A stretch of 64,000 nt of DNA from Blautia sp. An81 (GCF_002161285.1 NZ_NFHH01000012.1:1-64000); one strand, 5' to 3'; shown: positions 24,274 to 34,055, counted from the stretch's first letter. Notes: generated by a model from the letters alone, not told the origin. Numbers and translations are program-made.

Positions 24274-25029
24274 ATGAAACAGACCTTATTTGTAATACAG
24301 GAACTGGTATCCAGAGAAATGAAGCGGAAATACAGCCGGTCTAAGCTGGGGATTTTGTGGAGTGTTTTAAACCCCTTATTATCTATGACCGTTCTTTCTC
24401 TGGTATTTTCTACCATGTTTCGAAAATCTATTGAAAATTATCCGGTATATTATCTCACAGGTTTTCTGATCTGGAGCTTTTTTACCACAGCTACCAACAC
24501 AGCTATGACTTCTCTGGCTGACAACCAGGCTTTGCTCCTTCAGATCCGCCTTCCCAGAGAAATTTTTCCTTTCTCCCGGGTATGTACGGCCTTTATGAAT
24601 TTTCTCTATTCCCTGGGGGCCTATGTGATGATCCTTGCTGTTTTTCGGATCTCACTGGGCATTTCTGTCCTTTTCTTCCCTCTGGTCATGGTCCTGTTAT
24701 TTTTCTTCTCTCTGGGTGTTGGGTATATTCTGTCGGTCCTCTATGTGTTTTTTGGGGATATCCGTCATCTTTACTCTGTATTTCTCACTCTGCTTATGTA
24801 TCTCTCCGCTCTTTTTTATCCTCTGGAGCTGCTGCCTGAGGGAGTGCAGGCTTTTATCCGGTTAAATCCCATTTATCAGTTTATCTATGCCGCCAGGTCC
24901 TGCGTCATGTACCGGGAAATTCCCTCCGCCTGTCTCTGGGTGAAAATGAGCCTATGGAGTTTTTTGTTCTATCTTGCAGGAATATATATCTTCCGAAAAG
25001 CAAAGACTAAAATCACATTGAAACTTTGA
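24274..25029 (+). CDS. Polysaccharide ABC exporter permease (Wzm/TagG type)
   Basis: A 251-residue permease with six membrane segments. The N-terminus (LVSREMKRKYSRSKLGILW) and the segment LNPIYQFIYAARSC near the end are typical of Wzm/TagG/RfbA permeases that export undecaprenyl-linked glycans or teichoic acids. ATG 24274 has GGAG nine bases upstream; an ATG five codons earlier has none. The ATPase gene follows after 18 bp. It should flip a completed lipid-linked polymer to the outside. Confidence 0.9.
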   Translation: MKQTLFVIQELVSREMKRKYSRSKLGILWSVLNPLLSMTVLSLVFSTMFRKSIENYPVYYLTGFLIWSFFTTATNTAMTSLADNQALLLQIRLPREIFPFSRVCTAFMNFLYSLGAYVMILAVFRISLGISVLFFPLVMVLLFFFSLGVGYILSVLYVFFGDIRHLYSVFLTLLMYLSALFYPLELLPEGVQAFIRLNPIYQFIYAARSCVMYREIPSACLWVKMSLWSFLFYLAGIYIFRKAKTKITLKL

Positions 25030-25047
25030 AACTCCAGGAGGAAACAT

Positions 25048-25812
25048 ATGGAAAAGGGCAGACCGGTAATCTCTGTAAAAAATGTCAGTATGGAATTCCA
25101 GGTACCTTTGGAGGGCAGTTCCAGTCTGAAAGAATATCTTATTAAAGTCTTTACAGGGAAAAACTCCAGCCGTACCCTAAAGGCTCTGAAAAATATCTGG
25201 CTGGACGTTTATGAAGGAGAAATCCTGGGGGTCATAGGCACCAATGGCTCCGGGAAAAGCACTTTGCTGAAGATTATTTCAGGAGCCATTACCCCTACCA
25301 GAGGCAGGGTGGAAACAGTGGAAGAGAACATTCAGCTTCTCACTTTAGGCACTGGTTTTGACCGGGAGCTGACGGCCAGGGAAAATGTATATCTAAACGG
25401 CGCACTCCTTGGATACAGCCGCAGTTTTCTGAAAGAAAAGTATCCGGATATTGTCCGTTTTGCTGAGCTGGAAGGCTTTATGGAACAGAAAGTAAAAAAT
25501 TTCTCTTCAGGCATGGTATCAAGGCTGGGATTTGCAATCGCCACGGCTTCCGATAAACCGGGAATTCTGATTTTAGATGAAGTCCTCAGTGTAGGAGATG
25601 TATTTTTCAAGGAAAAAAGTACCGCCAGGATCCGGGAACTGATGGAAAAAGGACGGGCAGTCCTCATTGTTTCTCATTCTACAGATACTATTCTCCAAAA
25701 CTGCACCAGAGCTCTCTGGATCGAAAAAGGGATACAGAAGCTTACCGGAAATCCTAAAGAGGTCTGCCAGGCCTATCTGGACTATGGGAGGAAACGAGGT
25801 GAAAGGAAATGA
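25048..25812 (+). CDS. Polysaccharide ABC exporter ATPase (Wzt/TagH type)
   Basis: A 254-residue ATPase. An N-terminal segment of about 45 residues precedes the Walker A motif, as in Wzt/TagH. Walker A is IGTNGSGKST, the signature NFSSGMVSRLGFA, Walker B ILILDEVLSVGD. There is no C-terminal carbohydrate-binding domain, so export is probably not tied to a terminal cap. AGGAGG precedes the ATG. Its stop overlaps the ATG of the HAD protein (ATGA), placing that protein in the same operon. Confidence 0.9.
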   Translation: MEKGRPVISVKNVSMEFQVPLEGSSSLKEYLIKVFTGKNSSRTLKALKNIWLDVYEGEILGVIGTNGSGKSTLLKIISGAITPTRGRVETVEENIQLLTLGTGFDRELTARENVYLNGALLGYSRSFLKEKYPDIVRFAELEGFMEQKVKNFSSGMVSRLGFAIATASDKPGILILDEVLSVGDVFFKEKSTARIRELMEKGRAVLIVSHSTDTILQNCTRALWIEKGIQKLTGNPKEVCQAYLDYGRKRGERK

Positions 25813-27884
25813 AAGCCCGTATTTACAAGGTTCTTGTAAACCGTGTGCCTGCTATCCGCAGAAAATATCAGGAAGCCAGAAAAGAAGCGGTTACCAGAGG
25901 CGCCAGGCTCCTTCTCTTTGGGAAGCTTCTTTGGTGGAATCTGGAATATTATCTTTCAGGGGGAAGGACACAGAAGACAGAAATCTGCTTTACAGAAAAG
26001 AAAAAACTGCTCTTTGAAGAATCGAAAAACTTTACTGGCATGTCCGGGGAACAGCTTGTAAAAGAGCTGTCTGGGTATGACGTGATTTCTTTTGATGTCT
26101 TTGACACCCTTCTCCTCCGACCCTTTTCCGCTCCTGAAGACCTGTTCTATCTGATAGGAACAGAACTCCATTATCCAGATTTTCCGGTACTCCGGGTATT
26201 GGCAGAAGATCAGGCCCGGAAACGAAAAGCAGAAAAAACAGGGACCGGGGAAGTCACCTTAAAAGAAATCTGGGAATGTCTGGAACCCCTTACAGGAATC
26301 CCTGTGGAGACAGGAATGGCTGTGGAAATGAGCACTGAGGAAAAGTATTGTCAGGGGAATCTATACTTTCTGCCTGTCCTGGATAGTTTGAAAAAAGTTC
26401 AGAAAGTCCTTCTGGCAGTCAGTGACATGTATCTGGAGAAAAGCTTTATCCAAAAGCTTCTGGAGAAATATTATGGTCCTGTCTTCCATAGGGTTTTGAT
26501 TTCCCAGGAGGAAGGCTGTTCCAAGGCAAATGGAAAGCTTTATGAAAAAGTCCGGGAAACTGCTAAAGAAATTTGGGCTGAACAAACAGGCTCTGCTGAA
26601 GGCTGCTGGCGGCTGGCTCATGTGGGCGATAACCCTCACTCCGATATCTTCATGGCTAAGAAACGGCAGATAGATGCCTTTCTCTATCCAAATCCTCAGG
26701 ACGCTGGAAATCCTTACCGGCCCTTTGACATGTCCAGGATTACGGGAACCATCTACCGGGGAATGGTAAATATCCGGTTTCATACAGGGGCAGGGAAGTA
26801 TTCCGTCTTCTATGAGCTTGGCTATGCTTACGGAGGCCTGGCGGCCTTAGGTTTTTGTCAGTTTATCCACAGGAAAGTTCAGGAATGGGAAAGATGCCGG
26901 ATCTGTTTTCTGGCCAGGGATGGAGACGTCTTAAAACAGGTCTATGACCAGCTCTATCCCGGATCCTCCACCTGCTATCTGCTCTGGTCCAGAAACGTCT
27001 CTGCAAGGCTGGGGGCAGAGCGGTTTCCTTTTGATTTTTTTCAACGCTTTCTCTTTCAGAAAATCAATCAGGGATATTCTCTGGAAAGGATTTTCGCCAG
27101 CATGAGACTTTCTGTACTGAGGGAGGATGCCTGCCGGTATCTGCACTGCTCAAAGGACAGCGTCCTTACGGAAAAGAAAGCTCTTAGCTGCCGGAATTTC
27201 CTTCTAAAGCAGTGGGAAAGGGTGCTGGAGGCTTATAAAGAAGAACAAGATCTGGCAGGAGAGTATCTGAGGACGCTGCTCCTTTCTCCAGAGGAATGTG
27301 CACAAAATTATGGGCAGGAGCAAAGAAAAATTGTCCTGGCAGATATCGGCTGGGCCGGCAGCGGCCCCCTGGGACTGGAATATGTCCTTCACAAAACCTG
27401 TGGCCCTTCCTGGGAAGTCCATACTCTTTTGGCAGGCAGCAGCGGCGCTCCCAGTCCGGACAGGGACAGCTCCCAGGGCTTTTTCTTTGAAAATCAGATG
27501 GACAGTTATTTTTTCTCCCAGAGCCACAACCGGGACCTTTGGAAATTCCACGACCTGCATAAGAAGCACAACTTGTATCTGGAACTTTTGTTTACCTCAC
27601 CTTCTCCCAGTTTCCAGGGATTTGAAAAAACAGAGAACGGCAATATAAATTTTCTGTTTGCCCCAAAGGAAAGCCATGAAAAGGAAGTTCGTGAAATCCA
27701 GAAGGGCATTCTGGACTTTGTTGCAGATTACCAGAAATATTTCGGAGATTTTACTGCAAAGGGCCAGGGAAACATTTCCGGAAGGGACGCCTATGCTCCT
27801 CTTGTTCTTCTCCTGAAAGATACAGCTTTCCAGAAAAAACTGGAAAAAGCTTTTTTGTGGGATATCCGTGAAAATGTAGAATGA
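25809..27884 (+). CDS. HAD-superfamily protein, COG5610-like, of the polysaccharide locus
   Basis: A 691-residue soluble protein. After a basic N-terminal 90 residues comes a HAD phosphatase-like domain: ISFDVFDTLLLRP (motif I, both Asp), LLAVSDMYLEK (motif II Ser), a Lys in EEGCSKANGKLY (motif III) and HVGDNPHSDIFMAKK (motif IV Asp). The second half (from about 330) has CFLARDGDVLKQVYDQLY and IVLADIGWAGSGPLG and is shared with the paralogue at 31365. Such proteins are found in capsule and O-antigen loci. A role as sugar phosphatase or glycan-modifying enzyme is inferred from context; the second half has no known activity. Confidence 0.7.
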   Translation: MKARIYKVLVNRVPAIRRKYQEARKEAVTRGARLLLFGKLLWWNLEYYLSGGRTQKTEICFTEKKKLLFEESKNFTGMSGEQLVKELSGYDVISFDVFDTLLLRPFSAPEDLFYLIGTELHYPDFPVLRVLAEDQARKRKAEKTGTGEVTLKEIWECLEPLTGIPVETGMAVEMSTEEKYCQGNLYFLPVLDSLKKVQKVLLAVSDMYLEKSFIQKLLEKYYGPVFHRVLISQEEGCSKANGKLYEKVRETAKEIWAEQTGSAEGCWRLAHVGDNPHSDIFMAKKRQIDAFLYPNPQDAGNPYRPFDMSRITGTIYRGMVNIRFHTGAGKYSVFYELGYAYGGLAALGFCQFIHRKVQEWERCRICFLARDGDVLKQVYDQLYPGSSTCYLLWSRNVSARLGAERFPFDFFQRFLFQKINQGYSLERIFASMRLSVLREDACRYLHCSKDSVLTEKKALSCRNFLLKQWERVLEAYKEEQDLAGEYLRTLLLSPEECAQNYGQEQRKIVLADIGWAGSGPLGLEYVLHKTCGPSWEVHTLLAGSSGAPSPDRDSSQGFFFENQMDSYFFSQSHNRDLWKFHDLHKKHNLYLELLFTSPSPSFQGFEKTENGNINFLFAPKESHEKEVREIQKGILDFVADYQKYFGDFTAKGQGNISGRDAYAPLVLLLKDTAFQKKLEKAFLWDIRENVE

Positions 27885-27909
27885 AACAGCAAAGGGCAGG
27901 TATGAAGAA

Positions 27910-29232
27910 ATGAGAAAAGGACACACTATCTTAAAAGCAGTCAGCTTTATCTCCAGGCTGCTTCTGGTATTTCTCTATTTTTGCGCCGCCGCCCAGGTAA
28001 TGAAAGAAATCTGGAGAGAACGGTTTCTGGCCATTACACTTCTGTATGTGGCGGTACTGGAGATTTTCCAGGCTCTTATGGAAGCTGGAAACGTAAGCCA
28101 GAGAAGGATCCTGGATCTGGTATATGGACAATTTTTCGCAGCCCTTTGCACGAATATCCTTTTCGGCACTCTGTTGTGGACTATTTCCGCCCAGCCTGGG
28201 ATCAGCCTTTTCTGGGAATTTTCTATTCTTACCCTGCTGGAAGCTTTTACCGGGATTTTATGGGCGGCCTTCTCCTTTACCCTGTATCTGAGAAAACAGA
28301 CCCGGAACCAGGCTCTTTATGTCTACGGAGATGGAGAAGACTGGCAGAGAACGGTAAAAGAAAACAACAGCAGAAACGGCTATTTCCGTATCAGCAAAGC
28401 AGTTTCTTACCGGAAAGGACTGAACTTCATCGAGCATATCCTTCCTGAATACCAGGCCCTTTTTCTGGGAAAGCTTCCCGACAGTGACCGGAACCGGCTC
28501 CTGAAGCTGGGAATCTGTACAGACCGGGAATGTTTTGCGGTTCCCGGAATCCCAGACATCTATCTGCAAAACTCCCGTATCATCCGCCTTCATGACAAGG
28601 TGCTCTTCCGAAGCGGGAGAGGATATCTCACAAAAGAACAGGAAAGGGTGAAGCGGGCAGAAGATATTATCTGCGCCCTTCTGCTGTTAATCCCGGCGCT
28701 TCCTTTAATGGGACTGATCAGCCTGTGCATTAAAGCAGAAGATGGCGGACCGGTATTTTACCGGCAGGAGAGAGTGACCAGATATGGAAAATCTTTCTTC
28801 ATGCTGAAATTCCGCAGCATGGTCCCGGAAGCGGAAAAAGAGGGACCCAGGCTGGCGGCCAGAAATGACGCCAGGGTTACCCGAACAGGGAAGATCCTTC
28901 GGAATCTTCATTTGGATGAGCTGCCTCAGCTTTTTAACGTACTGGCCGGAGATATGTCCATGGTAGGTCCCCGGCCGGAAAGGCGGGAATTTATTGAAGA
29001 CTATTCCCGTATCCTTCCAGAGTTTAAGGAGCGGCTCCGGGTAAAAGGCGGACTGACAGGATACGCCCAGATTTACGGGAAATACAGTACCGGACCGGAA
29101 GACAAGCTGAAGTATGATCTCATCTACATCTATAATTATTCCCTCCGCCTGGATATCCGGCTGCTGTTTCTTACCATCCGCATCTTTTTTCAGAAAGAAA
29201 ACGCCCAGGGAGTGGAGGAATCAAATTTGTAA
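27910..29232 (+). CDS. Polyprenyl-phosphate sugar-1-phosphate transferase (WbaP-like)
   Basis: A 440-residue protein with four N-terminal membrane segments (first about 125 residues), a middle soluble domain (QALYVYGDGEDW; nucleotide-binding-like) and a C-terminal bacterial sugar transferase domain preceded by another hydrophobic helix (about 258-277). The catalytic part has VTRYGKSFFMLKFRSM, LHLDELPQLFNVLAGDMSMVGPRPE and LTGYAQI. It starts the glycan by moving a hexose-1-phosphate onto undecaprenyl phosphate in the inner leaflet. It lies between the exporter and the keto-sugar genes and is likely the initiating enzyme for the polymer they build. Confidence 0.9.
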   Translation: MRKGHTILKAVSFISRLLLVFLYFCAAAQVMKEIWRERFLAITLLYVAVLEIFQALMEAGNVSQRRILDLVYGQFFAALCTNILFGTLLWTISAQPGISLFWEFSILTLLEAFTGILWAAFSFTLYLRKQTRNQALYVYGDGEDWQRTVKENNSRNGYFRISKAVSYRKGLNFIEHILPEYQALFLGKLPDSDRNRLLKLGICTDRECFAVPGIPDIYLQNSRIIRLHDKVLFRSGRGYLTKEQERVKRAEDIICALLLLIPALPLMGLISLCIKAEDGGPVFYRQERVTRYGKSFFMLKFRSMVPEAEKEGPRLAARNDARVTRTGKILRNLHLDELPQLFNVLAGDMSMVGPRPERREFIEDYSRILPEFKERLRVKGGLTGYAQIYGKYSTGPEDKLKYDLIYIYNYSLRLDIRLLFLTIRIFFQKENAQGVEESNL

Positions 29233-29247
29233 AGGAGCGTATGTTCT

Positions 29248-30825
29248 ATGGAAAATATCAGATTACTGGACTGTACCCTCAGGGATGGAGGATACATCAA
29301 CCAATGGGGGTTTGGAGAAAAGACTATCCGAAGCATTGCATCCCGGCTTACAGAGGCAGGGACCGATATCATAGAAGTGGGATTTTTACGGAACTGTACC
29401 TGGGACAAAGACAAAACTCTGTTTCCATCTATAAAGAAATTGAAGAAAATCCTTCCTGCCAATTCAAGCAGCACCAGATTTGCGGCCATGGCCCTCCATA
29501 ATCAGTACGATGTAGAAAAACTGGAGCCCTGTGACGGAAGTATTGATATCATTCGGGTGACCTTTCATGATTATGATATCGAAGAGGGACTTGTTTTCTG
29601 TGAAAAGGTTAAGAAGAAAGGCTATCAGCTCTTTGTGAATCCCATCAATATCATGGGATATTCAGACCGGCAGCTTCTAGAGCTGCTGGAAAAGGTAAAC
29701 CGGCTTCATCCCTACGGCTTTTCTATTGTGGATACCTTCGGCTCCATGACCGGAAGGGAACTGACCAGGATCTATTCTCTCTGTGAAAACAATCTGGAAA
29801 AAGACATTGTCCTTGGCCTCCATCTCCACGAAAATATGGCCCAGTCCTTCTCTCTGGCTCAGTCTTTTCTGAAAATGCGGGAGCAGGCAAGAAGCTGTGT
29901 CCTGGACGCCTCTTTAAACGGCATGGGACGGGTTCCCGGAAATCTTTGTATAGAACTGATCATGGATTATCTGAACAAACATTTCGGGAAGTCCTATGAC
30001 ATAGACCCGGTGCTGGACGCCATTGAAGAATATATCTCTCCTATCAAAAAACAGGAACCCTGGGGATATATGGCAGAATATTTTCTTTCTGCCAAGTACA
30101 ATCTCCATCGAAATTATGCAGAATATCTCCTTACGAAAGGCGCTCTTTCCTCCCGGGATATGCACCGTATCCTTCAGATGATACCGGAAGAGAAAAAAAG
30201 CGCCTTTGACCAGAACTATATAGAATACCTGTACCACCAGTATGAAAACCACACCGTTTCTGATGAAAAGACCCTGGATGCTCTGCGGAAAGCTTTCCGA
30301 GATAAAAAAGCACTTCTTCTGGCCCCTGGCCCCGGCCTTAAAGAATACCGGAAGCAGGTGGAAGATTATCAAAGAGCCCATAGGCCTGTTCCTATCTCCG
30401 TAAATTTCTTTTACGACCAGCAGGAGGAAGGATATGCCTTTTTCAGCAATTCCAAACGATTCCAGGAATATCGTTCCTTGAGGAAACCAGGGGTTCAGGT
30501 AATCCTTACTTCCAACATTACCACAGGTATCCGGCCAGACGACCATGTGATCAATCTCTACCGTCTGTCCCAGGAAGAAACAGAACGGGGAAACAGCGGT
30601 ATCCTGCTTCTTCGGCTTCTCCTCCTTCTGGGGGTAAGAGAGGGGGCTCTGGCGGGCTTTGACGGCTATATTGAAGGAGAAGAAAACTATCTGGAAGGAT
30701 ACTTCGGCAGGTTTGCCAGCGCCCCTCTGGGTGATAACCGGAAGATTGCCCGGGAACTGAAAAAGCTTGGCGGAAAGATGCGGCTTACTTTTGTAACTCC
30801 TTCCGCTTATGAGGAGGAAATGTAG
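29248..30825 (+). CDS. DRE-TIM metallolyase (pyruvate aldolase-like) fused to a C-terminal domain
   Basis: A 525-residue protein. Residues 1-270 are an HMGL-like barrel: LLDCTLRDGGYINQW has the Arg-Asp pair that binds enolate and metal, LGLHLHENMAQS the HxH metal ligands, and LNGMGRVPGN the closing NGxGRxxGN motif. This matches 4-hydroxy-2-oxovalerate aldolase-type enzymes, which add pyruvate to an aldehyde. Residues about 350-525 (ALLLAPGPGLKEYRKQ, DDHVINLYRL, LAGFDGYIEGEENY) look like a separate Rossmann-like domain of the 6-hydroxymethylpterin pyrophosphokinase-like/DUF115 kind. The KdsC-like gene begins one base after its stop. In this setting it is the likely maker of a 2-keto-3-deoxy sugar acid. 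Confidence 0.75.
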   Translation: MENIRLLDCTLRDGGYINQWGFGEKTIRSIASRLTEAGTDIIEVGFLRNCTWDKDKTLFPSIKKLKKILPANSSSTRFAAMALHNQYDVEKLEPCDGSIDIIRVTFHDYDIEEGLVFCEKVKKKGYQLFVNPINIMGYSDRQLLELLEKVNRLHPYGFSIVDTFGSMTGRELTRIYSLCENNLEKDIVLGLHLHENMAQSFSLAQSFLKMREQARSCVLDASLNGMGRVPGNLCIELIMDYLNKHFGKSYDIDPVLDAIEEYISPIKKQEPWGYMAEYFLSAKYNLHRNYAEYLLTKGALSSRDMHRILQMIPEEKKSAFDQNYIEYLYHQYENHTVSDEKTLDALRKAFRDKKALLLAPGPGLKEYRKQVEDYQRAHRPVPISVNFFYDQQEEGYAFFSNSKRFQEYRSLRKPGVQVILTSNITTGIRPDDHVINLYRLSQEETERGNSGILLLRLLLLLGVREGALAGFDGYIEGEENYLEGYFGRFASAPLGDNRKIARELKKLGGKMRLTFVTPSAYEEEM

Positions 30826-31368
30826 ATGAGGGCAGATTTTATTGACTGGGATAAGATCCGATATCTGATCCTGGATGTAGATGGCACCATGACTGACGGA
30901 GGCGTCTATCTGGACAGCCAGGGCAATGAAACAAAAAAATTTTCCATTAAAGACGGAGCCGGGATCCTTTTGGCCCGGCAGGGAGGCATCCAGCCAGTGA
31001 TCCTTACCGGCAGGGAAAGCCTCTGTGTAACCCAAAGGGCCCAGGAGCTTCAGATTCCCTATGTCTTTCAAAATGTAAAAAAGAAGAAGGAGTTTCTCCG
31101 GGAATTTTTCCGGGAGAGGCAGGTCAGCCGGGAAGAAGCTGCCTATATAGGTGACGACTTAAATGATCTGGGCGCCATGAGCCTTACTGCAGTCACCGCC
31201 TGTCCCCGGGATGCTGTAAAAGAAGTCCAGGACTCCTGTACCTGTGTTTTAAACAGCAGAGGCGGAGAAGGGGCTGTAAGAGAGTTTGCGGAGCTGCTCC
31301 TGAAGAAAAAAGGGAACCTGGAAGAATGTAAGGAAGCCCTCTGGGGACAGGAGGCGAGAACAGAATGA
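30826..31368 (+). CDS. KdsC-like HAD phosphatase
   Basis: A 180-residue C0-type HAD phosphatase. ILDVDGTMTDGGVYLD has the two catalytic Asp, FSIKDGAGILLAR the flap typical of KdsC, VILTGRES motif II and YIGDDLNDLGAM motif IV. KdsC and its relatives remove the phosphate from Kdo-8-phosphate or nonulosonic acid 9-phosphates. The gene lies between the aldolase and, two genes on, the KdsB-like CMP transferase. The stop overlaps the next ATG by four bases. Substrate: most likely the phosphorylated product of the aldolase. Confidence 0.85.
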   Translation: MRADFIDWDKIRYLILDVDGTMTDGGVYLDSQGNETKKFSIKDGAGILLARQGGIQPVILTGRESLCVTQRAQELQIPYVFQNVKKKKEFLREFFRERQVSREEAAYIGDDLNDLGAMSLTAVTACPRDAVKEVQDSCTCVLNSRGGEGAVREFAELLLKKKGNLEECKEALWGQEARTE

Positions 31369-34055
31369 AAGACTGGTTCTATGAAAAATTTGTAAGAAAA
31401 AATCCCAGGGTGCAAAGGGCCTATGAAACCTATGTTCAGGGGCACCTGGAAGAACACCAGAGAAGCCGGTTTAAACACTGGCTGATACTCCTTGCCCTGT
31501 CCTGGAAATACCGGAGAAGCCAGATAAACAGACTCCATACTCTGACCCTGGCAAAACTGAAAGATAACAAAGCAAAAATCCGGATGGAGTGGATCCCCGG
31601 AGCCTGCTGCTACAATCTCTATGTCTCTCAGGACGGCCTTCACTACAGGTTCCAGGAAAAGACACGAAATCATCTTTGTGAAGTAGAAAATCTGAAGCAG
31701 GACCAGATGTATTTTTTTAAGTTCAAGGTCTCTATGGACGGCAGCAGGTACAGCGATTTTTCCCAGGTTCTCACCGTATCCACAGTGCAGAACCAAGAAC
31801 TCTTTTTCATGAAAAAACTGGCCTTAAAAGGAGAAAGGATTTTCTCTGATGCTTCTGGAAAACACTCGAAAAAATCCAGAAAAGCCGGAACTTTGGAGGG
31901 CAGCAGGGATTTCCAGGGAAGCTTTCCCCAAGAGGGAATCGCGGAGATTTCCTGGACCCCAGTTTCCGGGGCCCTCCATTATAATCTCTATCGATCAGAA
32001 GAGGGCGGGAGCTACCGGTTCCTCATACAGACCAGGGAGACTGGTTATGCGGATAAAGAGCTTAAAAGCGGAACCGCCTATTCTTATCTGCTGAAATATA
32101 CAAAAAACGGAAAAACCTATCAGGAATTTCCCAGAAGACTGAAACTTACGGCGCCAGGTGAAAAGTTCACGAAGAAAAACAGCGGGCGGCTTTTTGAAAA
32201 GGGGGCGGAATCCCAGGCTTTCAACCGGGTTTCTGTAATGAACTTTGCCAAAGGCCTGATGCCTTATGATGTAATCTCCTTTGATGTCTTTGATACTCTG
32301 CTTTTCCGTCCCTTCTCTAATCCCTCAGATCTGTTCATGCTTGTGGGAGAGAAGCTGGACATTATGAATTTTACAGAAATCCGCATACAGGCAGAAGAAG
32401 AGGCCAGGAGGAAAAATCAGCTTCTCCGGGGCAACCGTGAAGTTACCCTCAAAGAAATCTATGAACTGGTGGCCCAGGAGACCGGCATAGATCCAAAGGC
32501 AGGAGCGGATCTGGAATTTTCTCTGGAATACGAGCTCTGCTATCCCAACTCTTATATGCAGGAAGTTTTTTATATCCTGGCCGCTCAAGGAAAGACCCTG
32601 GTGGCCCTGTCCGATATGTATCTGCCCAGGGAACTCCTTTCTCGTCTCCTTTCCGCCAAAGGCTATGAAGATTTTGACCGTGTTATGGTGTCCTGTGACT
32701 ATAACTGTTCCAAAGGAAACGGCGGCCTGTATGAGGTGCTAAAAGAACAGTATCCGGGAAAGATGGTCCATATAGGGGACAACCGGCTTTCCGATATAGA
32801 AAGGGCAAAGGAAAAAGGACTGGATACCCGATTCTACCAGAATGTAAATGAAGCAGGCAATATTTTCCGGGCCAGGGACATGTCACGGCTGACAGGTTCT
32901 GCCTACCGGGGAATCGTCAATGCAAAGCTGCACAGCGGCGCCAGGCAGTACAGTCCTTACTATGAAGTAGGATTTGTCTATACGGGAATCTACGTTATGG
33001 GATTCTGTCAGTGGATCTTTCGCTATATCCAGGAGCACAAAATCGAAAAAGTATTGTTTCTGGCCCGGGAGGGGGACCTGTATCAGAAGGTCTTTCAGTC
33101 CATGTATCCGGAGATTCCCACGGAATATGTCCTCTGGTCCAGGATTGGAGTGGTAAAGACCATTGTAGGAAAAAACCGGCATCCTTACCTTCTTCAGATC
33201 ATTCACCACAAGGCCAATGCCCTTTACAAGTCAAAAATCGGAACTCTTTTTGAACGGACTGGCATTGGTGAGCTGAAAAAATACCTTTCCGATTACCGGA
33301 TAAAAGAGGAGGAGTTTCTGACTCCTGAAAATGAAAAGATCGTCCGACAGCTTCTGATAGACCATTGGGAAGAGCTTGAGAACTGTTATGTCCGGGATCA
33401 AGAGCGGATCCGGCAGTATCTCACCAGAAAAACCGGCTCCGCCCGGTCTGTAGCTGTAGTAGATGTAGGCTGGTCAGGAAATAATGTCCTACAGGTAAAA
33501 TATCTTCTGGAACAAGTATATAAGCTGGACTGTCAGGTTCACTGTCTCCTGGCTGCCGCCAGAAATGTAAACGACACTTATATGGCGGCTATGATCCAGA
33601 AAGAAGAAGTAAAGACCTATATCTTTTCCAATATGTATAATAAAGGCCTTCATGACGCTCACCAGGAAGAGAATAACCGGCTGAACTCCTTTTTCTTTGA
33701 AATCCTCACCCAGTCCTGTACTCCTACCTTTCTGGGATTTGACAGGGATGGACGGTTCCTCTATGACATTCCTGAAGTAGAGAATTATAAGAAAAATCAG
33801 GAAATCCATCAGGGAGCTCTGGATTTTGTAAAGGAATATCAGCAGCACTTCCGGAACTTTCCCTATATGCTGGATATTTCCGGCCATGACGCCTATATGC
33901 CCTTCCAGTATTTTTCCAGAAATCTCCTCTGGATAAAGAAGTATTTCAGCGGCTATATCTTTGGGCGGGATCTTTTCGCCACCCAGGAAAAGGCAGTTAT
34001 GGAGTCTGTGGAAGAAGTTATGAAAAAAGCCGGAATTTGGGAGGGAAGATCATGA
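31365..34055 (+). CDS. HAD-superfamily protein, COG5610-like, with two N-terminal FN3-like domains
   Basis: An 896-residue protein paralogous to the one at 25809. Residues about 65-145 (RMEWIPGACCYNLYVSQDG) and 185-265 (EISWTPVSGALHYNLYRS) are two fibronectin type III-like repeats. The HAD domain starts near 300 with ISFDVFDTLLFRP, then ALSDMYLPRE, CSKGNGGLY and HIGDNRLSDIERAK. The C-terminal half repeats VLFLAREGDLYQKVFQSMY and VAVVDVGWSGNNVLQ as in the paralogue. No signal peptide is present, which is odd for FN3-type modules; they may bind the glycan or a partner protein inside the cell. Coupled to the KdsC-like gene before it and the transferase after it (ATGA overlaps). Confidence 0.7.
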   Translation: MKDWFYEKFVRKNPRVQRAYETYVQGHLEEHQRSRFKHWLILLALSWKYRRSQINRLHTLTLAKLKDNKAKIRMEWIPGACCYNLYVSQDGLHYRFQEKTRNHLCEVENLKQDQMYFFKFKVSMDGSRYSDFSQVLTVSTVQNQELFFMKKLALKGERIFSDASGKHSKKSRKAGTLEGSRDFQGSFPQEGIAEISWTPVSGALHYNLYRSEEGGSYRFLIQTRETGYADKELKSGTAYSYLLKYTKNGKTYQEFPRRLKLTAPGEKFTKKNSGRLFEKGAESQAFNRVSVMNFAKGLMPYDVISFDVFDTLLFRPFSNPSDLFMLVGEKLDIMNFTEIRIQAEEEARRKNQLLRGNREVTLKEIYELVAQETGIDPKAGADLEFSLEYELCYPNSYMQEVFYILAAQGKTLVALSDMYLPRELLSRLLSAKGYEDFDRVMVSCDYNCSKGNGGLYEVLKEQYPGKMVHIGDNRLSDIERAKEKGLDTRFYQNVNEAGNIFRARDMSRLTGSAYRGIVNAKLHSGARQYSPYYEVGFVYTGIYVMGFCQWIFRYIQEHKIEKVLFLAREGDLYQKVFQSMYPEIPTEYVLWSRIGVVKTIVGKNRHPYLLQIIHHKANALYKSKIGTLFERTGIGELKKYLSDYRIKEEEFLTPENEKIVRQLLIDHWEELENCYVRDQERIRQYLTRKTGSARSVAVVDVGWSGNNVLQVKYLLEQVYKLDCQVHCLLAAARNVNDTYMAAMIQKEEVKTYIFSNMYNKGLHDAHQEENNRLNSFFFEILTQSCTPTFLGFDRDGRFLYDIPEVENYKKNQEIHQGALDFVKEYQQHFRNFPYMLDISGHDAYMPFQYFSRNLLWIKKYFSGYIFGRDLFATQEKAVMESVEEVMKKAGIWEGRS

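Noticed and set aside
29914-31071. 385-codon open frame on the minus strand inside the aldolase and phosphatase genes
   Set aside because: It lies wholly opposite two genes with clear family motifs and has no recognisable domain or start site.
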